Shown here one piece after another: positions 56,801-64,000 of a stretch of 64,000 nucleotides of DNA. Made by a program: the position numbers and the translations under genes. Numbering within the stretch: the stretch's first letter is position 1; the number at the start of each line of letters is the position of its first letter. The stretch comes from Laguncularia racemosa (lineage: Eukaryota; Streptophyta; Magnoliopsida; Myrtales; Combretaceae): positions 78,501-142,500 of the forward strand of contig JBBMOL010000570.1 in assembly GCA_037954665.1 (NCBI GenBank). Direction: 5' to 3'. The notes under the pieces were generated by a model. The model was not told the origin of the DNA, searched no databases, and worked only from the letters and a program-made list of their open reading frames with translations.

Positions 56801-59259
56801 TTAGGTTCACTTTATAAAGGTAGAATAGAATAATTATTCATTCCCTATAGATCTATTTCTATGTTTAGTTAGTAGAATAGTTATACCATGAAATTACTAT
56901 TATTGCAAAAATGAAATATTGGAATTCTTTTATAAAATCAAGGGAATATGTACTTTTTAATTTTGGTTAACGTATTTTTATATCTATTCTTGAAATCTTA
57001 AAGGAATTGTAAATAGGTATTCCTTTATTCCATTTCTTAAAAATTGCATTTCTATTTTTGCCTTATTCTATTCCACAAACCAAACATACCCTTAGGATGC
57101 AAGATCGAAGATTTTTTTTTTTTTGGTAGGCAAAAAAACCAACTAAGCCAAGCCAATCCATAAATTGAATCAAACCAAACTGAAAATATGGTTTTCTTTT
57201 GCAACTTGGTTTGGAAAATTTTAATCTGAATCAAACTAAAAATTTATGTTTTGTTTAGAGGGATGATCAAAACCAATCTAGGAAATTAAATCAAGCCATT
57301 TTGAAAAAAATATAATGATATTTTAATTATAACTAAAAGAACTCTTTTGTTGTAATATAATATTTAAAAGAATTTTTAGCGTACTTTTATTGAAAAATAT
57401 ATATATTTAAATTTTATGACCATAATTTAGCAAAATATATATATATATATATATATATAAATTAACTCTAAATTTATATTATATACTAACTTAAAGAATA
57501 AATTAGTTATATTATATATTTAAATTTTTTTAATTGCTTAGATATTGACTTTATTAATTTCTTATATGATATCAATATATTTTATTATTAAATAAATTTA
57601 ATACTTCCCATATGAAATTAAATGTTAAGCAAATATATTATTTTAGAAAACAAAATATGATTTAATTTGTAAATTAAATCAAACTAAATCAAAATTTTAT
57701 GGTTTGGAAAAAATTTGAAACCCAACCGTATGATTTGGTTTAAAGTGATAAAAAATTAAACTGTATTTTTATTGTTTGGTTTGATTTGGAGAAAAAACTG
57801 AATCAATTTGATCCATACCCACTCCTAATACAACTCCTAATCCATTGGATGAACGTTGGTGAAGAAGAGGTGACATTGGAAGACCATGAGTCCATTTGCA
57901 AGCAATTTCCAAACTTTAATCCTTGAGGACAAGGATGAAGTTGAAGAGGAGTGTAATGTCATGAATGATACATTAGAATAAAAAAATTATTTGTATTCCT
58001 GCTTTTTCTGTTATCGGTTGAGCTGGCTCTAATACACGTGCTAGGAATCTTAGAAGAATATTTGCTGTGTGAAGGTCCTTGGGAAATTGCTGATATATAA
58101 CCGATTGGGTCCTGTAAATTTCCCTATTGCATTGATGGATCATGTAGGAAAAAACTAAAAATATCTTATTCTACATTATCTCTCTTATTCGCTTCTCCCT
58201 CATGCTCTGCTATCTTCCAAATTCTTCCCTTTCTCTGCTAAACCCTCTCTTAAACCCCCCAAATCCTATCAGATATCAGAAAACATTATAAATTCGGTGC
58301 CTTGACTTGGCATAAATACCCATATAAGTGAAACTGAACTGAGTTAATAAAATGAAAATCTACAAGTTCCAACATCTCCATTATATTCATACGCTATTAT
58401 AGTCATCAAAAAGACAAGTCCTAGCATGCTTCTCATATAAGAATATCATCCTTCAATAAATTCAAGATGATGGAGAGCATTCACCTCTGAGGAGAATCCT
58501 CCATGATTTTACTCACTAAAAAATGTCCATAACCAGAATATTCTCAGTTTCATAAAGGCAAATGATCAGGCCCCACAAACGTTAAGCCTAGAAAAGAGAA
58601 AAGGTTCATCTTTCTAACAAACTCCATCAAGTTAGTTTTCTAATTCCTTTTCCCGGCTGTTATTTCCAGAGATTCTGAAAGCCTAAGGTAACCACCTTTA
58701 GATGCAAGAACACAATATAAAAAACAAAGTATCGAAAAAGTTAGAAACGAATTAACCCAAAATGCACAATACTTAACAACCTAGGAGTCCAGACAATATA
58801 AAAAAACAAAGTATCGAAAAAGCTAGAAACGAATTAAACCAAAATGCACAATACTTAACAATCTAGGAGTCCAAGAGGTATTACTTGATGAAGAAGGTCT
58901 CTTTGCATAGCAAGAACCCTCTTGCTTTTCTCCACTGAAGCCTGAAATGAGTCTTCTATTTCTTCACCATCCTGACCTTCCAAAAAATCCTTCCCTACAG
59001 CTTTCAATCTTCTGACCCTCAGAATCTTTCCTTTACAAAACTCAGCACTACCGAACAGTCTATTATTAGAGCAAGAACAGTGGTCATTCTCATACTCGAC
59101 TATATTAATAGGTCTTGAAGACCCAGTTGCCAAAGCATTCAAAGAACTAGACTTTACACTCTTTTTCGACCTATACGTGAAGAAAGATAATCTGGGTCGA
59201 AGCAGAGGACACTCTGCTTGTGAATCAATAACAAATGGCGATGACCCAAGTGACGCCAT
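40616..59259 (-). CDS. SS2: Starch synthase II, chloroplastic/amyloplastic (eight coding exons)
   Basis: Coding exons in order: 59259-58885, 44671-44104, 43891-43827, 43317-43240, 43141-43031, 42500-42456, 42058-41885, 41572-40616. They total 2373 bases, 790 residues, with every join in frame and GT-AG at each intron. The family transfers glucose from ADP-glucose to alpha-1,4 glucan chains and lengthens intermediate amylopectin chains in plastids. The N-terminus is Ser/Arg-rich, as in transit peptides; residues ~126-300 are a variable linker. GT5 starts at MNVILIAAECSPW; KTGGLGDVAG (313-322) is the ADP-glucose motif. IGFIGRLDHQKG (~607), SRFEPCGLNQ (~686) and VGGLRDT (~710) lie in the C-terminal GT1-like half. 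The length is normal for SSII. Intron 1 is 14.2 kb because of retrotransposons. I see no broken codon. Confidence 0.95.
41885..42058 (-). CDS. SS2: SS2 exon 7
   Basis: 174 bases, residues 415-472: VPWHVPCGGVCYGDGNLVFI, then ANDWHTALLPIYLKAYYRDN, ending SVLVIHNIAHQ. Acceptor TTTTCAG, donor GTTTGT. Confidence 0.95.
42456..42500 (-). CDS. SS2: SS2 exon 6 (45 bases)
   Basis: DILKRMVLLCKAAVE; 15 codons, too short for ordinary ORF searches. Acceptor TGTGCAG, donor GTACAA. Confidence 0.93.
43031..43141 (-). CDS. SS2: SS2 exon 5
   Basis: 111 bases: DVEVTYFQAYIDGVDFVFLD then CSMFRHIENNIYGGNRV. Acceptor ATCACAG, donor GTAAAG. Confidence 0.95.
43240..43317 (-). CDS. SS2: SS2 exon 4
   Basis: 78 bases: VVVPRYGNYAEPQDTG then VRKMYKVDGQ. 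Acceptor TTTTTAG, donor GTTCAG. Confidence 0.95.
43827..43891 (-). CDS. SS2: SS2 exon 3
   Basis: 65 bases: GLGDVAGSLPKALARRGHRVM after the split Gly. It completes the KTGGL motif. Acceptor CTCTCTAG, donor GTATTG. Confidence 0.95.
44104..44671 (-). CDS. SS2: SS2 exon 2 (variable linker to start of GT5)
   Basis: Residues 126-314 plus one base. It begins IVERRKLVSSIK after the acceptor CCCTTTTGAAG and ends CSPWIKT-G, with the Gly codon split across the donor. Upstream open sequence (MKNIQHF...) is intron. The linker is Ser/Lys/Glu-rich and low in conservation, as usual in SSII. Confidence 0.92.
44672..46785. other. SS2 intron 1, exon-2-proximal part, no gene
   Basis: AT-rich intronic DNA. From about 46030 to 46780 repeated words such as GGTTTGTAATTTTTT and AATTTGAACC suggest a decayed MITE-like repeat, but I could not define its ends. 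Nothing coding is visible. Confidence 0.5.
46786..48061 (+). pseudogene. Chromovirus-like element K: protease end and reverse transcriptase
   Basis: Starts with CDIIRVDWLRKHNLDVFDF (protease-RT spacer style). RT relics follow: PISLRPYRLTYQHRKGVEA, FIQESECLFSSPILLVKKKN, EIKVMPFGSNN and FFYDN (decayed YxDD). After these come VKYVGYIISSNEVSINPMK and FLWSPKSQMAFENLKE. A unit of about 81 bases (47880-47960) is duplicated in tandem at 47961-48041. Many stops and frameshifts are present. K lies antisense to SS2 in intron 1. It is the oldest insertion there, since L, J and MITEs interrupt it. Confidence 0.8.
47880..48041 (+). repeat. 81-bp tandem duplication within K
   Basis: GG(T/C)GCTATGAGGTGA(C/T)CAG... 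to ...CCTAAGTCACAAAT occurs twice in succession with a handful of substitutions. It duplicates an RT-RNase H connection segment (YEVTSKPLIKLLKKDGF and YEVISKPLIELVKKDRF). Confidence 0.85.
48062..49415. mobile_element. TG...CA insertion L (solo-LTR-like) in K, perfect TSD
   Basis: 1354 bp, TGATGTGCC...TTCGCATCA, flanked by AAGAA at 48057-48061 and 49416-49420. Removing it restores K's frame: MAFENLKE joins AMTKSLCLPYSTSNSPFIL. No gag or pol is inside. TGTATCAGAGC at about 49394-49404, near the right end, resembles a Met primer site, so it may be a truncated element rather than a clean solo LTR. Family and orientation unknown. Confidence 0.75.
49416..50539 (+). pseudogene. Element K: RNase H and integrase remnants
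   Basis: AMTKSLCLPYSTSNSPFIL starts RNase H. Heavily broken sequence follows to the integrase core near 50100: MEKISKDFVEGLPKSYGKDT, then IFVVVDRFTKFSALYGS. A degraded Glu region (50370-50420) comes next. It stops at AATATCTC, where element J is inserted (TSD ATCTC). Confidence 0.75.
50540..50834 (+). repeat. 5' LTR of J
   Basis: TGTTATGTCCCAAGG...CTTTTAACA, 295 bp, with a (CT)n tract at about 50777-50802. It is followed by ATTGGTGCTCTCGTCG, a probable primer site whose tRNA I cannot assign. Confidence 0.92.
50868..51950 (+). pseudogene. J gag (frame-broken)
   Basis: Starts MPSTRSQEQEAQLQAVQQLA, a Gln-rich coiled-coil N-terminus. The frame breaks near 51195-51260 and continues MDHLLLAAMHLDAVAATWYQ. 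The gag core follows: WDAFTRALRHHFSPFEYDD, GSVMDYQAAFENLASKVRGL and LRNLFISSLQLRVR. A proline-rich linker leads to a damaged zinc knuckle, CFNYDEKFIRGHRCK (second Cys now Tyr). It ends SQISLNALLG. Gag would form particle shells in this family; this copy is interrupted. Confidence 0.85.
51951..53443 (+). pseudogene. J protease and reverse transcriptase
   Basis: Protease: VLVDGGSTHNFISTRMSKFL and IVLGIQWLETLGPILTD, with an in-frame TAA just before the active site. RT: a 287-codon open stretch from 52580. It contains FSSPVLLVKKKDGFWRFCVD, IDELLDELHGAVIFSKLDL, GHFKFLVMPFRLTNAPSTF, VVIFFDDILVYSK (catalytic FFDD) and FLGHIVSTHGVSADPAKLEA. The catalytic box is intact. The open frame ends at LGPS where RNase H begins in another frame. 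Confidence 0.87.
53044..54629 (+). repeat. ~0.8-kb tandem duplication inside J
   Basis: Copy 1, 53044-53831 (TGTTTATAGCAAGGATTTGG to GGCAGCACAC), and copy 2, 53844-54629 (ending GGCAACACAC), are near-identical direct repeats. They are separated by the filler CTTGGTTATAGG. The offset is 801 bases at the start and 798 near the end, because copy 2 lacks 3 bases. The unit spans the end of RT through RNase H. Confidence 0.93.
53418..53831 (+). pseudogene. J RNase H, first copy
   Basis: FAIPFVVEIDASGIGIGAVL (catalytic Asp), FYSRKLSP, YVRELFAIQFVIQKWRQYLL (catalytic Glu), FVIRTNHRPLHHIL and AAADTLSRVHDDINQGS. The usual TDH is TNH, so one catalytic Asp is Asn here while the second copy keeps ADH. 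It ends in a 12-base filler before the duplicated segment. Confidence 0.85.
53844..54698 (+). pseudogene. J duplicated RT end plus RNase H, second copy
   Basis: YSKDLALHLDHLHQVFATLR and EFLGYIVFAHGVSADPAK repeat the RT end. FAIPFVVEIDASSIGIGAIL, YVRELFAIQSVVQKWRQYLL and FVIRADHRLLHHIL repeat RNase H, with Asp, Glu and Asp all present. It continues past the duplicated unit as TLLTLSCLVNTYLDNLRAEL, the normal tether to integrase. This is therefore the copy in correct context, and copy 1 is the extra one. Confidence 0.85.
54699..56101 (+). pseudogene. J integrase with chromodomain-like C-terminus
   Basis: Finger: HGSHSRVQRTLQHISAHF then ACNVCQKCK (HHCC). Core: MDFITHLPSSAGYTAILVV (first Asp), HGIPHSIISNRDPIF (second Asp) and a Gly-to-Glu variant DEQTERVNR (Glu). 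C-terminal: FKPGDMVLLRLHPYRQ, YYGPFQVEERVGQVAY. After a frame break, SKPVSQVLVQWQDLALEDFS then WEDEHLL is a chromodomain-like segment (55970-56060). At least two stops and one frameshift are present. Chromodomains direct integration towards particular chromatin in this family. Confidence 0.85.
56102..56407 (+). repeat. 3' LTR of J, with an extra 20-bp tandem repeat
   Basis: Direct repeat of 50540-50834. It carries ATTAATAAAGATAG(C)TATCA twice where the 5' LTR has it once, and a shorter CT tract. Confidence 0.92.
56413..56795 (+). pseudogene. Element K: integrase C-terminal region
   Basis: K resumes after J. VGDWVYLKI, then GPY/F-like relics, then IFHVSLLKGKKIGQNYAALSELPQLD across frame changes. 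It is interrupted next by MITE-like repeats. Confidence 0.7.
56800..57095. mobile_element. MITE-like repeat in K
   Basis: Left part has GTAGAATAGAATAA and right part ends TTATTCTATTCCACAAACCAAACATACCC, an imperfect inverted pair. The GGGTATGTTTGGTTTGTGG terminus is typical of plant MITEs. A superfamily cannot be assigned. It has no coding capacity. Confidence 0.5.
57096..57845. repeat. AT-rich MITE-like repeat, hAT style
   Basis: Dense in AATCAAACCAAACTG and GGTTTGATTTGG words of opposite orientation at its two ends, and ends TACCCACTCCTAATA. Includes (TA)n at 57437-57459. Ends and target duplication are unclear. Together with the previous entry it separates K's integrase from its chromodomain. 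Confidence 0.4.
57848..57985 (+). pseudogene. Element K: chromodomain remnant
   Basis: WMNVGEEEVTLEDHESICKQ then FPNFNP, followed one frame over by LEDKDEVEEE. This is the W-x-G-L-P-x-E-x-x-T-W-E-D-like end of a retroelement chromodomain and its acidic tail. It shows K is a chromovirus. Confidence 0.6.
57957..58283 (+). repeat. Candidate 3' LTR of K
   Basis: From TGTCATGAATGATACATTAG to CAGATATCA, directly after the chromodomain. It has a pyrimidine-rich CTCTCTTATTCGCTTCTCCC near the end, as in J's LTR. No partner LTR was found, so the limits are tentative. Confidence 0.4.
58709..58874. repeat. ~83-bp tandem duplication next to the SS2 exon 1 donor
   Basis: Two consecutive copies of an AACAAAGTATCGAAAAAG(T/C)TAG... 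to ...CAATACTTAACAA(C/T)CTAGGAGTCCA unit (58709-58791 and 58792-58874) with few differences. On the SS2 strand they begin about 10 bases after the 5' splice site of intron 1. Confidence 0.88.
58885..59259 (-). CDS. SS2: SS2 exon 1 (transit peptide and N-terminus)
   Basis: Residues 1-125, MASLGSSPFVID through MQRDLLHQ, ending CAA before the donor GTAATA. The frame is open upstream to another Met (MPLLLRFSSNIG, 59295). The second Met was chosen because MAS(L/I)GS begins known SSII proteins. Confidence 0.92.
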
Positions 59260-59660
59260 TCCAATGTTCGACGAAAAGCGAAGAAGTAAAGGCACAATTA
59301 GTTAATTGAAAGGACAATGCACCACCGACCCAGTTCATAAAATAGTATGGAGAACGAAACGCAGAAAGGAAATTTAGAAAACAAAGTATCGATTCGAAGA
59401 CGAAATGATGATTATAATATGTGCAGTATATTGGACTAGCTGGGGAGTGAAAACGAAGGGAAATTGATGGACAAAAACAGGAAGAAGGAAGATTGTGAGA
59501 TGATCGATAGGGCCTTTAAGATGGGTCCCATAAGATGCCAAATCATGGAGGCGAAGCGGGTTTTGAGGTTCAGATTGACTGAGCATTTGGGTACAGAAGT
59601 GCGTTGTAACAGAAAGGGAGAGACGTTCGGATGATATGACCGGAAGAATTGACACGTCAC
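59260..59660 (-). promoter_or_regulatory. SS2: SS2 5' flank: 5' UTR and probable core promoter
   Basis: Directly upstream of the SS2 start. On the minus strand ATATTATAATC near 59409-59419, about 150 bases before the ATG, is a possible TATA element. An extra in-frame ATG lies at 59295. No transcription start can be fixed from sequence. Confidence 0.35.
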
Positions 59661-62600
59661 ACCTTTTTTTTCTTTTTTTGTATTTACTTGAAATTATCGC
59701 TTAGTCTAACATGCTTACCGCTTGAATATTTTGTTTATCGGGTTTTTATTTATATCATATTTCTATATAGTCATTTTTTAATATATTTAAATAGACAGAA
59801 AGTAGATGTTAAATGTACGAGAAACAAATAAACCTGACCTAAAGATTCGAGGAAAATAATCTTATTCTTATTCATTTGCCTCAGGCTTTTATGGGACCAA
59901 TCATTTAGAATTTCAAGATTGGATGGGTCATTCTACCATTTTGATGTAAATCAAAATGTTTTTCAAAAATATGAAAGCCATGAGTTACGTCCATTTTACT
60001 TGCTTAATTTATTAATTTATAATAAATATAAAAAATTATAAAAATACATGGATTAGATTAGGTTACTGTTGCATAAGTGACTCATAAAAATTTTATAAAT
60101 ACAAACACTAGCAAGTATATTAGGTCGATCAAATAATATAAAAAGAGTAGGGTTGTCATTCTTATGAAAATTAAATTAATTATCAAATTAATATCAATTC
60201 TATTATTATCTAAATACACGAAAAATTACTAAAATAATATATATATATATATACATTAATGCTAACTAAAACTAATAATAAAATTGAAATAATTACTAAA
60301 ATAGACTTTTCTTGATTCAATCAATAAGGAGATGGAAAAATTGAATCCACCTAATATACTAATCGTATTATAACTAAATTATAATTATCTATTCTTGTGA
60401 ATTTGCTAAAATCCTTTATTTTGCTTCTTAGTCCTAAAGTCCTTTTTATAATATAATAATTGAAATCATTTCTTGAATTATTAAATTATCAATAAAGCAA
60501 TTTAATTTCCTAGATTCATCTAGTCAAATTAACATGATTCAAATTTACAATTACTCCTCTTTTGAATTGTAATTGACTAATATCTTAAATTAATTTCTCC
60601 TAAATTCATTTAATTAGAAATAAACAAAAACATCGCATTAAACCTTAATTGCAAATTCAATTGAAGATAGTAAATCTTTCGATTAAACTAATTCAATTAA
60701 ACAAGAATTTTCATTAGTTATAAATCTATTTTCAGTTTAATAGGACATTCTATAGTCATATATTTTGAGCTTTAAATACATAATTATAGTATGAAGACTC
60801 ATAAAAAGAATAATTTAAATATCTAAATATATTATAATAAAATAACAAATACAAATTAGTAATTAGAATTGATTAATTTTCCACACAAAATAATTTAGCA
60901 CTTAATTAAATTAAGAAAACACATCAATAAATAGAAACAATTTATAAAATAATTCATTAAAGAATTAAAAATTTTAATTTATATTATATAAAGAAATCAT
61001 CCAAGAAAAGATAAACGCAATTAAAATCTCAAGTATAAATTGTTTTTGTCTTCCTTCTCCATTGATTCTCCTATGTGTGGAGTTCTCTTTGTAAATTTCC
61101 TTTTATGGGCTCCTTGTTCGTGCTTTCCGAAAGTCCGTTCTCCGTCCGCGGTGCTCTCTCCACGGCCACATTTCCTCAATTGGCTTCATAATTCTCAAGT
61201 CCATGTGTCTCGTTAGATTTCTTCTCTTTGTAGTTCTTCTACTTTTTTTTCTAGTTTTCCTTTTGGCCTCCCTTTGTTTCACAAGTCGGTTCTGTCTCTT
61301 TTTATAATATTTCCTTGCACGTGGATATCCAATTGGCTGGTGTTGCGTGAAGTTCGTGTCTCTATTCCCTCTAGTTCTAGCGTGGAGATGTCAACCTTTC
61401 TTTTCGTTTTGAGGTATGGGGAAATCTCTTTTTTCCTTATTTTAATTATTAATATTAATATTTATTTTTTTTAGCACGTGATCATTGAGTTGTTGCTATT
61501 CGGCCATATATGGAGATTGGCTAGAACTTTCAATTCACGCAAAGACGGACTTGGCAATTTAAATTGCATGGCTTTATGGAATATGGGCTCAACACATGGG
61601 CTTCATCTCGGCATTTGTAAACATGAACCTGGATTGTAAAATTGGATGAAATGCTTGTAATAATTTGTCTTTATTTTAACAGCTTTGCCCACTTTTCTTG
61701 TGATTCTTACATCAGCATAACTTGTGTATATATTTTATAAATTTATTTTTTTCCTATCACAAATATGAAAAATACATATATAAGTATAATAAAAAATTGG
61801 AAAAAAATATATAAATATATAACTTATAAGTAAATCCAATGTTGGGTTTTCTTGGTTAAAATTCTTTTTTTTTTCATTTTTTTAAATATTAATTTCATGA
61901 GCCATTAAGGTCAAGCCACCCGCCACCATCCTCGATGGATTATAACCTAGTAGGAACATTGCCCTATTTCTAGCCACTGGCCTCCACCCCTTACCTCTTA
62001 TATTGGTTCATAAAAGACAATAAAAAAGAGAGATTTAATTGATTGTTTACGAAAATTTAAAGTTAAAAATTTCAATGAAAAAACACATCAAAACCAATTT
62101 TTGACTATTTAGATTAGAACCTATTATTAGAACTTGTTGTTAGATTATAATTTTCTCATTCAAAATGGATTCTAATAACATAAATTCAATATGTTTTTGT
62201 ATACATATAAATTATGTAAAAATATAAAAGAGTATAGCTATATAGGAATAGAGAAGACCATGCAAATGACTTGTAGAAGTTCATCATTATGAGTCAGTCT
62301 TTTCTTTTAGCCTGACAGGGGTGTACGTAGAATTGTATCATTAAGGATGCAAAATATACAATATTAAAACCAATATTAAAATTACTCATTGAAAAATATT
62401 CACTTGTCATTGTAATTATAATGTATCTTATATACTTAAAAATAAATGTACCATCAATGTAATATAATATTAAATAGAAAAATAAATTTAAACCTTTTTT
62501 ATGTATCGATTATAAGTATTTGATGTATTTCATAAAAGATTAAAAGAATAAACTTGGTAATAAGATTATAAAAAAAATAATATAGTATTTTATAATTTTT

Positions 62601-64000
62601 TATACTAACTTTTCAAGACTATTTCATTAGTAATGTCATAAAAAATATATATACACATATGTTTATTTAATATAAGTGATTAAATAATTGATTATTCAAT
62701 AATACTTATTTCTTTTTCATAATATTAATAATTAAAAATAATAATAATATTTTAAGAAATATAAACTATTATTAGTTACTATTATTTTATATAATATGAT
62801 TGAAACACTTATAATATCAAATATAATTATTATATAGCGTAAAAGTACTAATAAATAAATAGTGTCTATTGAGAATTTATTTGGTTAACTATTAGTTTTT
62901 TATTAATGAGATTCAATTTTACATATTATAGTAGGAAAAAAGAGAGAGAATGAAAGTAATTTATTAAAAGACAAATAAGAAAAACAATTTGAAAAGGAAT
63001 CAAACCTATGATCTTGAGTATGCAAAAACAGCCATCTAACCAGTAGGTTATATTAAATTTGATAATAATATTTATACTTAAAAATATAAATATAATAATA
63101 TTTTTATTTTAAAATAAATTTAATTGAATAATTTTTTCTTAGGCTCGAGGGATCAAGGCCCCTTTCACCCCACCTTTAATTGGCCCTTGTAACTTGAGAG
63201 TAAGGAATTGGTCTTTTCATACTGGTGTGTTTCACTATTTGAGAATTAATAAGGGTATAACTACCAATTTGCTCTAGCCACAATCAACCCCTTGCCCTAG
63301 ATTATGTAAATCTATAAATTACACAATTCTACCATGTCTTCCGGTCCACACCAAAAAATACACAATTCTACATAATTTACCCAACAAACTTTCCCAAATA
63401 GTTTTACAATCTACTGAAAATAGAGTAAAAAATTTAAACAAGGACTATAAAGAGAGTTTCCTCTAGTTTTTACTCAATTGCTCTCAATAGTAATAAAACA
63501 TTTTAGCACATAAATTATTGTTGTGCTTTGTTGTTGTTCTCCACTTACAATCTTTGAATTTTCCTCTTTATATAGGCTTCACTCCAACGTTTAAATGATA
63601 TAATTGTAGTAATAGTCATTGTCTAATTCATTGATCGATCTGTGATTGATTACTGATTGAGTATTCTTTTATTCTTGTTAAGATATCTTTATCTGTCAAA
63701 TATCCGGTTTCATTATAAGTGAAATTGCGCTTCCTTAAATAACTCCACGAATCTTGGAATGTCTATTTAACTTTGTTTTGACCATTGATCTACTTCTCAT
63801 AATTCTAACATGTTGTATTATGATGAGATATATTATCTAATTGTATATAATTGTCAATGCTAGGTCTTTATATTTCAAACAATTGAATTCTACTTCACTT
63901 CACTATTGATTCTAAAGACATCTTCTACTTTTACTTCTAAACTTGGTTCTTATTTTGAGTGGTCTTTTGCTTCTAATTTGATCTTGAACTTTTTGAAGCT
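59661..64000. other. AT-rich intergenic DNA, no gene recognised
   Basis: No coding domain is visible on either strand. Around 60075-61030 the wording (GCAAGTATATTAGGTCGATCAAATAATATAAAAAGAG, abbreviated: CTAGCAAG...AGGTCGATCA...GGGTTGTC) resembles the U5 end of long Athila/Tat-like LTRs read on the minus strand, but borders and target duplication were not found. 62300-63130 is very AT-rich. 63300-63700 has a minus-strand TATATAAAGAGG and could be another LTR end. These are weak guesses. Confidence 0.35.

Noticed and set aside
1..64000. A previously undescribed functional system
   Set aside because: Everything with coding signal is either SS2 or a retrotransposon fragment of known type; remaining DNA shows repeats and AT-rich spacer without an organised gene set.

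Overview
The window is plant nuclear DNA, most likely from a eudicot. The evidence is a spliced gene for plastidial starch synthase II (SS2) with GT-AG introns, set in AT-rich DNA crowded with Ty3/gypsy LTR retrotransposons that use plant tRNA primer sites (initiator tRNA-Met, tRNA-Asp). I cannot name the species. SS2 is the only host gene I can support. The window therefore shows one conserved metabolic gene and a long record of transposon nesting around it and inside its first intron.

Layout. 1-2483: pieces of old LTR elements (a partial LTR, an antisense protease remnant, and a 698-bp LTR with a Met primer site). 2484-18021: a nest. An Ogre/Tat-like LTR remnant was split by Ty3/gypsy element E1 (2732-17568). 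E1 in turn holds a complete relative, E2 (4535-11162), and two solo LTRs, C (11527-13194) and D (13540-14730). Each insertion has a readable 5-bp target-site duplication (TSD). 18022-22397: non-coding AT-rich DNA with degenerate repeats and a probable hAT-type MITE. 22398-30174: Athila-like element B, with a partial LTR (A) abutting it. B keeps gag and protease but has lost RT, RNase H and integrase. 30175-34366: antisense gypsy element F, cut off in RNase H at its junction with B. 34380-36460: an array of about 17 degenerate copies of a ~68-bp unit, interrupted by solo LTR G with a perfect TSD. 36581-39112: an Ogre/Tat-like LTR that carries the unoccupied version of the E1 insertion site. 39767-40192: a LINE-type RNase H remnant.

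40616-59259 (minus): SS2, eight coding exons and 790 codons, apparently intact. Intron 1 is 14.2 kb and holds a decayed chromovirus (K). K is interrupted by a TG...CA insertion (L), a nearly complete 5.9-kb chromovirus (J, with an internal ~0.8-kb tandem duplication) and MITE-like repeats. J and K run antisense to SS2. 59260-64000: the SS2 5' flank, then AT-rich intergenic DNA with no gene I can recognise.

I found no evidence for an undescribed biological system. The most informative content is the reconstructable order of insertions, the pre-insertion allele preserved in a paralogous repeat, the reciprocal stop codons in sister elements, the tandem duplication inside J, the ~68-bp array, and an intact SS2 frame spread over an intron inflated by transposons. 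All protein and family assignments come from reading translations and comparing copies within the window. No database search was run.
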